DNA from: Alicyclobacillus_A sp963788285
Lineage (GTDB): Bacteria > Bacillota > Bacilli > Alicyclobacillales > Alicyclobacillaceae
Length of the DNA stretch: 64,000 nt
NCBI GenBank assembly: GCA_963788285.1
Contig: CAWBGB010000007.1
Coordinates: forward strand, 434,001-498,000
Direction of reading: 5' to 3'
Position 1 is the first letter of the stretch. Each line of letters opens with the position of its first letter. The translations under genes were made by a program, and so were the position numbers. The notes beneath the pieces were generated by a model, which was given only the letters and a program-made list of their open reading frames with translations, made no database searches and was not told the origin of the DNA. Positions 36,732-46,023 of the stretch are shown one piece after another.

Positions 36732-38096
36732 ATGGCCAAGGTATCTACGAAGTTTGTGTGTCAAAGTTGCGGATACGAGTCTGTCAAGTGGAATGGACGC
36801 TGCCCGGGATGCGGGGCATGGAACACGTTTGTCGAGGAACTGGAAGTGGCAAAGTCCCGTGCCGGACATCCATCGGTTCCTGCGATATCGAGTGCAAAAG
36901 TGCTGCAGATTGTCGATATTCCATCTCAACAAGAACAGCGATTCAGCACAGGGATGGTGGAAACGGACCGGGTGTTGGGTGGCGGTGTCGTGTCCGGCTC
37001 CCTCGTATTGCTCGGCGGTGATCCAGGCATCGGAAAGTCGACGCTTCTTCTGCAGCTGTCGCATCACCTGGCGGTAGCTGGGAAAAAAGTGTTGTACGTT
37101 TCTGGCGAAGAATCCGCGACGCAGTTGAAACTGCGGGCGGAGCGGCTGGAGACAACGCATAACAATATGTACGTGCTCGCGGAAACAGACCTCGACGCTG
37201 CCATCTATGCCGTGGAGCAGGTCAAACCCGACTTTCTGATCATCGACTCCATCCAGACGGTCTATCGGCCAGCGATGTCGTCGGCGCCCGGGAGCGTTTC
37301 GCAGGTCAAGGAGTGCACGGGGCTGTTGTTGCGCGTGGCAAAGTCTATGAATGTCGCCACCTTCATTGTTGGACATGTGACCAAGGAAGGCAATCTGGCG
37401 GGTCCTCGGATGCTGGAACACATGGTTGACGCAGTGCTATACTTTGAGGGAGAACGCCATCATACGTACCGGGTATTGCGTGCGGTAAAGAACCGCTTCG
37501 GATCAACCAATGAACTGGCAATTTTTGAAATGGCTCAGGAAGGGCTGCGGGAAGTGTTCAACCCGTCCGAAATGTTCCTGGCTGAGCGTTCAGATAAATC
37601 ACCGGGATCCGCCGTCGTTGCTGCGATGGAGGGGTCGCGGCCATTGCTGTTGGAAGTACAAGCTCTGGTTGCACCAACGACGCTAGCTACCCCTCGACGC
37701 ATGGCTACGGGGGCCGACCCAAACCGCGTAAGTCTGATCATGGCGGTGTTGGAGAAGCGCCTCGGACTGCGCCTGCAAGCGATGGACGCCTATGTGAACA
37801 TCGCCGGTGGAGTTCGCGTTGAGGAACCGGCCCTCGACTTGGGCGTAGCGCTTGCATTGGCATCGAGCCTGCGGGACGTGCCGCTCCCAGCTGGCGACGT
37901 CTACATTGGGGAAGTGGGTTTGACCGGAGAGGTCCGGTCTGTAGCAAAGCTTGAGCAGCGGGTTAAAGAAGCGGATAAGCTTGGCTTTAGCCGGTGCATT
38001 GTTCCTGCGCACAGTCTCCGTGGATGGCGGCGGAGCGGAGCCATTGAAGTCATGGGTGTCAGTACACTAGCCGAAGCTATGGCATTGGTATTATAG
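36732..38096 (+). CDS. radA: DNA repair protein RadA (Sms)
   Basis: A RecA-like branch-migration helicase in homologous recombination. 454 residues. N-terminal C4 zinc finger CQSCGYESVKWNGRCPGCG, Walker A GGDPGIGKST near 95, the RadA-specific KNRFG motif (AVKNRFGSTNE) near 255, and a C-terminal Lon-protease-like domain (DLGVALALASSL). Upstream of disA as in B. subtilis, where RadA and DisA act together on DNA-repair intermediates. Confidence 0.97.
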   Translation: MAKVSTKFVCQSCGYESVKWNGRCPGCGAWNTFVEELEVAKSRAGHPSVPAISSAKVLQIVDIPSQQEQRFSTGMVETDRVLGGGVVSGSLVLLGGDPGIGKSTLLLQLSHHLAVAGKKVLYVSGEESATQLKLRAERLETTHNNMYVLAETDLDAAIYAVEQVKPDFLIIDSIQTVYRPAMSSAPGSVSQVKECTGLLLRVAKSMNVATFIVGHVTKEGNLAGPRMLEHMVDAVLYFEGERHHTYRVLRAVKNRFGSTNELAIFEMAQEGLREVFNPSEMFLAERSDKSPGSAVVAAMEGSRPLLLEVQALVAPTTLATPRRMATGADPNRVSLIMAVLEKRLGLRLQAMDAYVNIAGGVRVEEPALDLGVALALASSLRDVPLPAGDVYIGEVGLTGEVRSVAKLEQRVKEADKLGFSRCIVPAHSLRGWRRSGAIEVMGVSTLAEAMALVL

Positions 38097-38106
38097 GGGT
38101 GGACGG

Positions 38107-39189
38107 ATGCGAGGAGAAGACGCGAAGCGTGAGACAACCATCAATAAGATATTGAGAATGGTGGCTCCGGGAACCGTTCTGCGCGAAGGCATCGAGAACA
38201 TACTGCGAGCGAAGACCGGAGGTTTAATTGTCGTGGGCGCCACGGATGCTGTACTCAGCATAGTGGACGGAGGCTTTACCATTCAGTGCGATTTGACACC
38301 GTCGCACCTGTACGAGTTAGCGAAAATGGACGGGGCCATCGTCATCAGCGAGGATCTGAAGAAGGTGCTGTACGCAAACACCAATTTGAACCCGGATCAT
38401 ACAATAGCTACGTCAGAGACAGGGACACGTCATCGCACGGCGGAACGCGTGGCGAAACAGACGGGTCAGTTGGTCATATGTATATCCCAGCGGCGTAACG
38501 TCATCACGTTGTACCAGGGCAATTTCAAGTACTCGCTGAAAGACATCGGTGTCATTCTGACGAAAGCCAACCAGGCCATTCAGACGCTGGAGAAATACAA
38601 GGCCGTTTTAGACCAAGCGTTGACCAATTTGAGTGCACTCGAATTCGAAGAATTGGTGACACTACAAGAAGTGACACTGGTTCTTCAAAGATTCGAGATG
38701 GTTTTACGCATCAAATCGGAAATTCGACGATATATTACGGAATTAGGCAGTGAAGGTCGCCTCATCAGCATGCAGTTGGATGAACTCGTATCTCGCGTGG
38801 ACGAAGAAGCCTATCTGCTGGTCAAGGATTACGCGGTGTTGGATTCGGATCAAACGCCGCACCAAGTACTGTCGGCCATTCACGAACTGTCCTCTGAAGC
38901 ACTGCTGGATGGCGCCACGTTGGCGAAAATTCTAGGATATCCCAACGCGACCAACATCGGAGATACACCGGTGGCGTCAAGGGGATACCGTATCTTGAAT
39001 AAGATTGCCCGATTGCCACAACCGGTCATTGAAAATCTGGTGGACCACTTTGAAACTTTGTCGAACGTCCTCGCCGCGTCCATCGAAGACCTGGATGCCG
39101 TGGAGGGGATTGGAACGGTTCGAGCCAGAGCCATCCGCGACGGACTGAAGCGAATTCAGGAGCAGGTGTTTATTGACAGGCACATCTGA
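38107..39189 (+). CDS. disA: Diadenylate cyclase DisA, DNA-integrity scanning protein
   Basis: Makes c-di-AMP from ATP and pauses at branched DNA. 360 residues. DAC domain (1-145) with the DGA motif in AKMDGAIVISED near 74 and the RHR motif in TGTRHRTAERVA near 107. A helical linker and a C-terminal helix-hairpin-helix DNA-binding domain (AVEGIGTVRARAIRDGL) follow. Starts 10 bp after radA; GGGGTGGAC lies upstream. Confidence 0.97.
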   Translation: MRGEDAKRETTINKILRMVAPGTVLREGIENILRAKTGGLIVVGATDAVLSIVDGGFTIQCDLTPSHLYELAKMDGAIVISEDLKKVLYANTNLNPDHTIATSETGTRHRTAERVAKQTGQLVICISQRRNVITLYQGNFKYSLKDIGVILTKANQAIQTLEKYKAVLDQALTNLSALEFEELVTLQEVTLVLQRFEMVLRIKSEIRRYITELGSEGRLISMQLDELVSRVDEEAYLLVKDYAVLDSDQTPHQVLSAIHELSSEALLDGATLAKILGYPNATNIGDTPVASRGYRILNKIARLPQPVIENLVDHFETLSNVLAASIEDLDAVEGIGTVRARAIRDGLKRIQEQVFIDRHI

Positions 39190-39269
39190 GAGGGACCATT
39201 TGAAACGTTAAGGTGGTGTGCATACCGGTATCCGGTCTTCGCCTTGACCGTCCCGAGGGGGATTTTCTT

Positions 39270-39998
39270 TTGATAACGAAATCAATTCCAAGTTTGTTCA
39301 CGGTGTCTAACCTCATTCTCGGACTCATTGCACTGATTCTTTCTTATCAAGGGTATACTGCCAATGCTGCGTTGCTGGTTGTGATTGGAATGGTACTAGA
39401 TGGCTTGGACGGACGTGTGGCCCGCTGGCTTCACGCCGAAAGTCATTTTGGCAAAGAACTCGACTCATTGTCCGATATCGTCACGTTCGGCGTGGCGCCA
39501 GCGTTTATCATGTACAACACGGCGCTCCAGTACGATGGCTGGGTCGGCCTGGCGATTACGATTCTGTTTCCTGTGTGCGGCGCGCTTCGCTTGGCGCGGT
39601 TTAATGTGCAAACGAAAACCACCAACTATTTCGTGGGGTTACCGATTACGGCAGCCGGTGGCATCTTAGCGACGATGGCGCTATACCACGATTTGCTGAA
39701 CCCGGCTGAGGTGATTCTTCCGTTCGGTATGTTGTTGCTCGCCATACTGATGGTCAGCCGGGTACGATACCCAAACTTCAAGAAGGTCGCCTTTCCGAGA
39801 TCCGCTGTGGTCGTTGTTCCAGTGTTGGCGATTCTGGTCTTTGGCGTCTTCCGCTATCATCATTCGGCTGTCAATCGACTGATCTTTGTTCCGCTTGCTG
39901 TTTACGCGCTGTACGGCATTGGGCGGAAATTCCGCAAAAACAAGTTAAAATCGGGAAAAGACTCGGAATCCAAGGTTTACAAGACGAGTGTGAAGTGA
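39270..39998 (+). CDS. pssA: CDP-diacylglycerol-serine O-phosphatidyltransferase-type enzyme
   Basis: A membrane CDP-alcohol phosphatidyltransferase. The signature D-G-x2-A-R-x8-G-x3-D-x3-D is exact: DGRVARWLHAESHFGKELDS and the following LSD, near residues 50-72. 242 residues with six to eight hydrophobic helices. The serine-specific subtype (PssA) is inferred from overall resemblance (TKSIPSLFTVSNLILGL, CGALRLARFNV). TTG 39270 has GAGGGG 9 bases upstream. It sits between disA and yacL, an insertion relative to B. subtilis. A terminator follows. Confidence 0.9.
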   Translation: MITKSIPSLFTVSNLILGLIALILSYQGYTANAALLVVIGMVLDGLDGRVARWLHAESHFGKELDSLSDIVTFGVAPAFIMYNTALQYDGWVGLAITILFPVCGALRLARFNVQTKTTNYFVGLPITAAGGILATMALYHDLLNPAEVILPFGMLLLAILMVSRVRYPNFKKVAFPRSAVVVVPVLAILVFGVFRYHHSAVNRLIFVPLAVYALYGIGRKFRKNKLKSGKDSESKVYKTSVK

Positions 39999-40009
39999 GA
40001 AGTTTTTTC

Positions 40010-40038
40010 GAAAGCCGCCTGTGGGTGGCTTTCTTTCT
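40010..40038 (+). terminator. Terminator after pssA
   Basis: 10-bp stem GAAAGCCGCC/GGTGGCTTTC (one G-U), loop TGTG, then TTTCT. Confidence 0.82.
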
Positions 40039-40273
40039 CATATCCGCTTTTGACGCATTCGGCGATGGATGATACACTAGGAGCACCACCCCAGAATTTG
40101 TTAGGCTTGACGCTCGCTTTTCCAATCGAGGCGGTAGTCAGCTCACAAAAACGAGAGCTCGTCCGCGAAACCTATTGGAGGTATCGTGGTCGGATCAGTC
40201 ACTTCGGATTTGTATTAGCCAAGTTTGGCTGTGCTTGAGATTGCCCATAATAGTACCAGGAGGTGACAGTGTC

Positions 40274-41362
40274 ATGATGGTACGTAAAATGGTACAACTG
40301 TTTTTTGCGGTAATCGGGGTGGTGCTAGGTTACTCATTTTCCCCGGCCTTATTCCACTCTCTTCACTTCACATACCCACCATTTAGCTCACGATGGTTTG
40401 GTGCCGTGTTGGGCGGCAGCGTGTTTGTCTTGTGTACCTTCTGGTTGGTCAACTACGTTACGACACTTATCAAGTGGACGGAAGACAAGTTACAGAAGAC
40501 ACCGCTTGCAGATATTCTGGGCGGTACCATCGGCATGGTGATTGGATTGCTCGTGGCCTACCTGTTTGCGCCAGCAATCCGCGTGATTCCGGTTGTTGGG
40601 CTGTCTGTACAGTTTTTCGTGAGCTTGTTACTCGCATATTTGGGCTTGCGCATTGGGTTTACGAAGCGTGAGGATCTGCTGTCACTATTCGCAGGAAAAT
40701 TGATGACTTCCCGAGAGAAAGACAAGGACAAAGACAAGAAAGGCTTCAAGGCCGGCGAGGCCAAACTGCTCGATACCAGCGTCATCATTGACGGCCGTAT
40801 CGCAGATCTTGTTCAGACGGGGTTTCTCGACGGCGTTCTGGTGATTCCCTCGTTTGTCCTGGAAGAATTGCAGCACATTGCCGACTCGTCTGACGTTTTG
40901 AAGCGGAATCGTGGACGGCGAGGATTGGACGTGCTCAATCGAATTCAGAAAGAGTTGAAGGTGAAGGTGCAGGTTCACGAGATTGACTTTGATGACATTC
41001 AGGAAGTCGACTCCAAGTTGGTCCGCTTAGCCAAGCAAATGCGTGGCAAGGTCGTGACCAACGACTTTAATCTCAACAAAGTGTGTGAGTTGCAAGGCGT
41101 GCCCGTGCTGAACATTAATGATCTTGCGAATGCACTGAAACCGATTGTGCTTCCGGGAGAGGAACTCAGCGTGCAGGTCATCAAAGACGGGAAAGAGTAC
41201 AACCAAGGTGTCGCGTATCTGGATGATGGCACGATGATTGTGATTGAGGGTGGCCGAGAGTACATTGGTGGCAAACTCGACGTGCTCGTCACCAGTGTCC
41301 TGCAGACGTCGGCGGGGCGTATGATCTTCGCCAAGCCGAAGTTGCTCGAAAAAGCACTCTAG
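40274..41362 (+). CDS. yacL: YacL-type PIN/TRAM-domain membrane protein
   Basis: A membrane-anchored putative RNase. 362 residues. Four N-terminal hydrophobic segments (residues 5-135, including FFAVIGVVLGYSF), a Lys/Asp-rich linker (EKDKDKDKKGFK), a PIN nuclease domain (LLDTSVIIDGRIADL, VLEELQHIAD, VTNDFNLNK; the acidic residues are present), and a C-terminal TRAM RNA-binding domain (DDGTMIVIEGGREYIGG). ATG 40274 has AGGAGGTGAC 6 bases upstream. The 275-bp spacer before it holds the pssA terminator and no convincing gene or promoter. Confidence 0.94.
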   Translation: MMVRKMVQLFFAVIGVVLGYSFSPALFHSLHFTYPPFSSRWFGAVLGGSVFVLCTFWLVNYVTTLIKWTEDKLQKTPLADILGGTIGMVIGLLVAYLFAPAIRVIPVVGLSVQFFVSLLLAYLGLRIGFTKREDLLSLFAGKLMTSREKDKDKDKKGFKAGEAKLLDTSVIIDGRIADLVQTGFLDGVLVIPSFVLEELQHIADSSDVLKRNRGRRGLDVLNRIQKELKVKVQVHEIDFDDIQEVDSKLVRLAKQMRGKVVTNDFNLNKVCELQGVPVLNINDLANALKPIVLPGEELSVQVIKDGKEYNQGVAYLDDGTMIVIEGGREYIGGKLDVLVTSVLQTSAGRMIFAKPKLLEKAL

Positions 41363-41396
41363 AGCACTCGCGTAATTTGCGGGTATAGATGTTTCG

Positions 41397-41425
41397 GGCC
41401 GGCAGTTTTTACTGCCGGCCTTTTT
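41397..41425 (+). terminator. Terminator after yacL
   Basis: Perfect 10-bp stem GGCCGGCAGT/ACTGCCGGCC, loop TTTT, then five T. Confidence 0.94.
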
Positions 41426-41488
41426 GACGACAAGGCATTGCAAAAGAGGCGCTGACGTGTTGATATGTGGGAGGTGGGTGAGTGAATC

Positions 41489-42193
41489 ATGGTCTATGGC
41501 ATCGTTGTCGCGGGTGGACAAGGTACCCGTATTGGCTTCCGCAAACAATTCGCCATGCTCAGGGGTAAACCCGTGTGGAGAAGGTCTGTGGAGGCGTTGT
41601 TAGCTGGCGGCGTGGTCAAGATCTGGCTGGCAGCACCGGCAGAGGATGTGGAACGTCTACAAAGTGAGGTGCGACACGGGGCATTGTCAGACCGTCTGCG
41701 CGTCGTCGCTGGCGGTGAATCCAGGTTTGCATCGGTACGCAATGCGCTTTCGGCACTGCTTGACGAGTGTGGCAACGGCGAATCGCCTTCGCACGTGGCT
41801 GTACATGATGCTGCTCGGCCATTTGTGTTGCCGCGCGACGTGGCTTCCGTGATTGCAGTAGCGAAAGAACACGGAGGGGCCATCCTGGCCACGCCTTCTC
41901 CAGACACTGTGAAGTCTGTGCACGACGGGCGTATAGTGGCCACCATTCCGAGGGATGGCGTATGGCTCGCCGAGACTCCACAAGTGTTTGCGACGGCCTG
42001 GATGAAGCAACGATATTTCGAGGTCGACCTTGGAGAGATGTTCACAGACGATGCGTCTTTGTTCGAGGGTGGGGCGCATTCCGTATGGATTGTCCCCGCA
42101 ACAGGGTACAATCGGAAGATCACAACACCGGACGACTGGGAGTACGCGACTTGGCTCGCGGAGCAACGGTGGGGAGGCGAAGGCAACGAATGA
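41489..42193 (+). CDS. ispD: 2-C-methyl-D-erythritol 4-phosphate cytidylyltransferase
   Basis: Third enzyme of the MEP isoprenoid pathway, forming CDP-methylerythritol. 234 residues. N-terminal nucleotide loop VAGGQGTRIGFRKQF, AVHDAARPFV near 108, and late DDASLFE and ITTPDDW segments. GGGAGGTGGGTGAG precedes ATG 41489. Its stop overlaps the ispF start (ATGA), so the two consecutive-pathway enzymes are coupled. Confidence 0.96.
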   Translation: MVYGIVVAGGQGTRIGFRKQFAMLRGKPVWRRSVEALLAGGVVKIWLAAPAEDVERLQSEVRHGALSDRLRVVAGGESRFASVRNALSALLDECGNGESPSHVAVHDAARPFVLPRDVASVIAVAKEHGGAILATPSPDTVKSVHDGRIVATIPRDGVWLAETPQVFATAWMKQRYFEVDLGEMFTDDASLFEGGAHSVWIVPATGYNRKITTPDDWEYATWLAEQRWGGEGNE

Positions 42194-42678
42194 GAGTAGG
42201 ACTTGGGTTTGACGTACACGCATTTGCCGAGGGGCGGAAACTGGTGCTCGGCGGAGTGGAGATTCCATACAAAAAAGGGCTTGAGGGGCACTCAGATGCA
42301 GACGTTGTGCTTCATGCAGTGATGGACGCCCTACTCGGTGCACTCGCGTTGGGAGACATTGGTCACCACTTTCCAAACACAGATGAGCGATATAGGAATG
42401 CAGACAGCAAGCTGCTGTGCAGACACGTCTTTGAGTTGGTTTGCCAGCGTGGATATGAGATTGGTAATATGGACGTTATGATTATGGCGGAGAAGCCGAA
42501 AGTGTCGCCGTACACGCTCGCTATGCGCGAAAGTATGGCTCAATTGTTCGGTTGTGAGCTGGGGGCTGTCAGCGTCAAGGCGACGACCATGGAAGGCATG
42601 GGGTTTGTCGGCAGGCAAGAAGGGATAGCGGCTCACGCTGTCGTCTTGCTGGTACCGAAGAGAAAGGAGACAGAATGA
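42190..42678 (+). CDS. ispF: 2-C-methyl-D-erythritol 2,4-cyclodiphosphate synthase
   Basis: Fifth MEP-pathway enzyme; a zinc trimer. 162 residues. Family markers GFDVHAFAEGRKLVLGGV at the N-terminus, EGHSDADVVLHAVMDALLGA, DIGHHFPNTD and KATTMEGMGFVGRQEGIAAH. ATG overlaps the ispD stop by 4 bp; its own stop overlaps the gltX start. Confidence 0.97.
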   Translation: MRVGLGFDVHAFAEGRKLVLGGVEIPYKKGLEGHSDADVVLHAVMDALLGALALGDIGHHFPNTDERYRNADSKLLCRHVFELVCQRGYEIGNMDVMIMAEKPKVSPYTLAMRESMAQLFGCELGAVSVKATTMEGMGFVGRQEGIAAHAVVLLVPKRKETE

Positions 42679-44147
42679 TGGCTGTACGCGTTCGTTTCGC
42701 GCCAAGTCCGACCGGACATTTACATATCGGCGGTGTACGTACCGCGCTGTTCAACTACCTGTTTGCCAAACATCATGGCGGGGACTTTGTGTTTCGCATT
42801 GAGGATACCGACCTGGAACGGAATGTTCCTGGCGCCGAAGAGGAGATACTGAAGGGATTTCGGTGGTTGGGATTTGACTGGGCCGAAGGGCCGGACATCG
42901 GGGGACCGTACGGGCCATACCGCTGTACAGAGCGGTTGAACATTTATGAGGAGTACGCGAATCGCTTGCGCAGCACCGGTGCGATATACCCCTGCTTTTG
43001 TACCCCAGAAGAGCTGGAGGCCGAGCGTGAATTGGCTCAGCAGGAGGGACGGATGCCGCGTTACAGCGGTAAATGTCGCCACCTGACAGAAGAACAGCGC
43101 GCGGAAAAGCTACGTCAGGGACTCGTTCCCAACTGGCGTTTCGCCATTCCCGCCGGACAAGAGATTTCATTTGTAGACCATGTACGCGGGCCCGTGACCT
43201 TCCAGACGGACGATATCGGCGACTTTGTAGTTATCAAGTCGAACGGAATCCCCACGTACAATTTTCAGGTGGTCATTGACGATGCACTCATGAACATCAC
43301 GCACGTGATTCGCGGGGAAGAACATTTGTCCAACACGCCGCGACAAATCCTGATCTACCACGCGCTTGGCTTTACCGTGCCTGAATTTGCGCATTTACCT
43401 CAAGTTCTCAACACGAACCGGAAAAAGTTGAGTAAGAGGGATCCGAACGTGATGCCCGTCCACGTGTACCGCGAAAAGGGTTATCTCCCCGAGGCCATCG
43501 TGAACTTTCTCGCTCTGCTCGGTTGGTCTCCCGGGGGCGAGCAGGAAATCATGTCCATGGCGGAGATTGCAGCGCTGTTTGACCTGGACCGGGTGAACAA
43601 GAGCGGTGCCGTGTTCGATACGGACAAGCTGAAGTGGATGGCCGGACAGTACATTCGGCAGTTGCCCGTGGAGACGCTAACAGAGATGGTGGTGGACCAG
43701 CTAGAACGGCACCACGTCTCGTTGCCGGAAGGCAAGGATAGGGCGTGGTTGCAACGCGTTGTGAGCCTATACCAGGAACAGATGACGTGTGCGGAAGACT
43801 TTATCACACTGGCGGCAGGCTTCTTCACGCCAGACATCACATGGGACGATGAGGCGCTTTACGTGTTGCGAGAGGAAGGCGCGCTGGCGGTGGTGGATGC
43901 ATATCGTCGACTCTGTGAACAGGCGGAGGAATGGACGCCAGAGGCCAGTCGGGCGCGTTTCAAACAGATACAAAGCGAACTGGGCGTCAAGGGGCGGGCC
44001 TTGTTTATGCCGGTGCGGGCGGCCGTAACCGGTGAAGTACACGGGCCGGACCTCCAGCAGAGCATCTCCTGTCTGCCTAAGGAGTGGGTTCTGAAGCGGC
44101 TGCGTAGCGCCATGGTTGCAGCGTCCAAATCGCAACCCGAGGTTTGA
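42675..44147 (+). CDS. gltX: Glutamyl-tRNA synthetase, class I
   Basis: Charges tRNA-Glu and, in bacteria lacking glutaminyl-tRNA synthetase, also tRNA-Gln. 490 residues. HIGH motif in SPTGHLHIGGVRTALFN, KMSKS-like KLSKRD near 251, Cys-rich insert CFCTPEELEAEREL. AAAGGAGA precedes ATGATG; the first ATG (42675) overlaps the ispF stop, the second (42678) is equally possible. The stop codon lies inside the -35 box of the next promoter. Confidence 0.97.
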   Translation: MMAVRVRFAPSPTGHLHIGGVRTALFNYLFAKHHGGDFVFRIEDTDLERNVPGAEEEILKGFRWLGFDWAEGPDIGGPYGPYRCTERLNIYEEYANRLRSTGAIYPCFCTPEELEAERELAQQEGRMPRYSGKCRHLTEEQRAEKLRQGLVPNWRFAIPAGQEISFVDHVRGPVTFQTDDIGDFVVIKSNGIPTYNFQVVIDDALMNITHVIRGEEHLSNTPRQILIYHALGFTVPEFAHLPQVLNTNRKKLSKRDPNVMPVHVYREKGYLPEAIVNFLALLGWSPGGEQEIMSMAEIAALFDLDRVNKSGAVFDTDKLKWMAGQYIRQLPVETLTEMVVDQLERHHVSLPEGKDRAWLQRVVSLYQEQMTCAEDFITLAAGFFTPDITWDDEALYVLREEGALAVVDAYRRLCEQAEEWTPEASRARFKQIQSELGVKGRALFMPVRAAVTGEVHGPDLQQSISCLPKEWVLKRLRSAMVAASKSQPEV

Positions 44148-44173
44148 CAAAATCCACTTCGTTTGCGCAAAAT
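44144..44173 (+). promoter_or_regulatory. Probable SigA promoter of the T-box-cysS unit
   Basis: TTGACA (44144-44149), 18 bases, CAAAAT (44168-44173; 4 of 6). It is just upstream of the T-box leader, and the gltX stop codon is embedded in the -35 hexamer. Confidence 0.5.
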
Positions 44174-44194
44174 AACAGATAACAATCGACGCAT

Positions 44195-44513
44195 TCACGG
44201 CGTAGGACAGGAAGAGTACGCGGCAACGGCTGGTCCCAGAGAGAGGGCGCCGGGGCAATCACCCCGGCTGGAAGCGCCCTTACCACCGCTCGCGGAAGTG
44301 CCCCTGTCGGCTTCGGAAGGAACGATGGCAGGTGCCATCCAGTAAAATCCGACGGTTGGCCCCGTTAACGGCCTGGTAAAGCGGCTGTTATTTCAGCGAT
44401 TTGCAAAAGTGCGACGAACAACGCTCGAGTAAAATTTTGCATATCGCCATTTGACAGCAATCAGAGTGGAACCGCGGTCACACCGTCTCTGTCCGATAGA
44501 GGCGGTGTTTTTT
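44195..44513 (+). promoter_or_regulatory. T-box riboswitch, tRNA-Cys specific
   Basis: The T-box core AGAGTGGAACCGCGG is at 44463-44477. It is followed by a terminator (stem CACCGTCTCT/AGAGGCGGTG, then six T, 44481-44513). Stem I is closed by GACAGG (44206-44211) with CCTGTC (44303-44308). Just inside the 3' strand, GGAAGTGC presents TGC (44299-44301), a cysteine codon, as the specifier. The apical half contains AGAGAGGGCGCC-type text. Uncharged tRNA-Cys should stabilise the antiterminator and allow cysS transcription. Confidence 0.85.
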
Positions 44514-44607
44514 CAATACTCGCGAGTTGCAAAACTCCTTGACAAGCGATTCAGCACGTAACAAATACGGCAAAGATGAGACTAAAGGTGTCAGGAAGGG
44601 ATAGGTC

Positions 44608-46023
44608 ATGGCAATCCAACTGTACAATACGCTGACAGGACAGAAGGAACCGCTGGAGACCCTAGAACCGGGGAAAGTTCGCTTTTACGCGTGCGGCCCC
44701 ACGGTGTACAACTACTTTCACGTGGGCAACGCGCGCATGTTCGTAGTGTTCGACACGGTGAGGCGGTATCTGGAGTACCGGGGTTATGACGTCCGATACG
44801 TGCAGAACTTTACCGATGTGGATGATAAAATCATTCAGCGCGCGATTGAAACGGGTAGCGATGTTCGCAGTGTGGCCAACCACTATATTCAGACGTATTT
44901 TGAAGACGCGGATGCGCTCGGCATTCGCCGTGCAACTGTACATCCTAGAGTCACCGAGTGCATTCCGGACATTATTCGATTTATCCAGGATTTGATTGAC
45001 ACTGGGCACGCGTACGTCAGAGGGGGCGACGTCTATTTCGACACGTCTTCGTTCCCTGAGTACGGAAAGCTGTCCGGACAGTCTCCGGAAGACATGCGCG
45101 CTGGCTTCCGAATTGAGGTCAACGAGCAGAAAGAGGATCCAACCGATTTTGCACTGTGGAAGGGGGCCAAACCTGGTGAAGAGTTCTGGGACAGCCCGTG
45201 GGGCCCGGGGCGGCCAGGTTGGCACATCGAATGCTCGGTGATGAGTCAGAAGTACCTCGGGGAACAAATTGACATCCACGGCGGTGGCAGGGACTTGGTG
45301 TTCCCGCACCATGAAAACGAAATCGCTCAGAGTGAGTCCCACTCCGGCAAGCGGTTTGCTAGGTACTGGATGCACAACGGCACGTTGAACATCAACGGCG
45401 AGAAAATGTCGAAGTCACTGGGGAATTTCATTCTGACGCGCGACCTTCTTGCAAAGCGTCCGGCGCGTGCGGTTCGATTTTTCCTGCTCAGCGCTCAATA
45501 CAGGCATCCATTGAACTACACGGAAGAAGCGATGGACCAAGCCGAGCAGGCGTTGGAGCGGATTGACAGGTCACTGCGCAACCTGGCGCATAGAAAACAG
45601 ACCCTCGAACAGGCGTCTCAGTTTCCGCAGCCGGATGATAAACAGGAGCAGGAGGCGGAAGCTGCGAAGGTTCGGGAACAGTTTGTGACGGCCATGGATG
45701 ACGATTTCAACACAGCGGATGGCATTTCTGCGCTGTTCGAAGGCGTCCGAGCGGCAAATACGTACCTGAAGCGACAACATGTGTCGGTGGCGGGGATTGA
45801 TGTGTGGTCAGGTCTCATTCAAGAACTGCTCGGCGTCCTCGGCCTCAAGCCATCCACCACAGACGATGAACTGGAGGCCAATATCGTCCGCCTCATTGAA
45901 GAACGTAACGAGGCTCGGAAATGCCGCGACTTCAAGCGAGCGGACGAAATTCGGGATCAACTGCTACAACAAGGGATTGTGCTGGAAGACACTGCGCAAG
46001 GAACGAGATGGTACCGAGCATGA
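44608..46023 (+). CDS. cysS: Cysteinyl-tRNA synthetase
   Basis: Charges tRNA-Cys. 471 residues. Zinc/HIGH region YACGPTVYNYFHVGNAR near 27-43, WHIECSVMS and HHENEIAQSE completing the zinc site, and KMSKSLGNF near 266. CAGGAAGGGATA precedes ATG 44608. Its stop overlaps the mrnC start. cysE, which precedes cysS in B. subtilis, is absent. The region between the T-box terminator and the start codon (94 bp) shows a lone TTGACA but no matching -10. Confidence 0.97.
   Translation: MAIQLYNTLTGQKEPLETLEPGKVRFYACGPTVYNYFHVGNARMFVVFDTVRRYLEYRGYDVRYVQNFTDVDDKIIQRAIETGSDVRSVANHYIQTYFEDADALGIRRATVHPRVTECIPDIIRFIQDLIDTGHAYVRGGDVYFDTSSFPEYGKLSGQSPEDMRAGFRIEVNEQKEDPTDFALWKGAKPGEEFWDSPWGPGRPGWHIECSVMSQKYLGEQIDIHGGGRDLVFPHHENEIAQSESHSGKRFARYWMHNGTLNINGEKMSKSLGNFILTRDLLAKRPARAVRFFLLSAQYRHPLNYTEEAMDQAEQALERIDRSLRNLAHRKQTLEQASQFPQPDDKQEQEAEAAKVREQFVTAMDDDFNTADGISALFEGVRAANTYLKRQHVSVAGIDVWSGLIQELLGVLGLKPSTTDDELEANIVRLIEERNEARKCRDFKRADEIRDQLLQQGIVLEDTAQGTRWYRA

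Noticed and set aside
40050..40238. 62-codon frame between pssA and yacL
   Set aside because: No ribosome site, no family resemblance and a composition like non-coding spacer.
41494..42291. 265-residue minus-strand frame opposite ispD
   Set aside because: Antisense shadow of ispD/ispF with Ser/Pro-rich composition and no ribosome site.
44539..44567. Second promoter between the T-box terminator and cysS
   Set aside because: TTGACA is present but no acceptable -10 lies 16-18 bases downstream.
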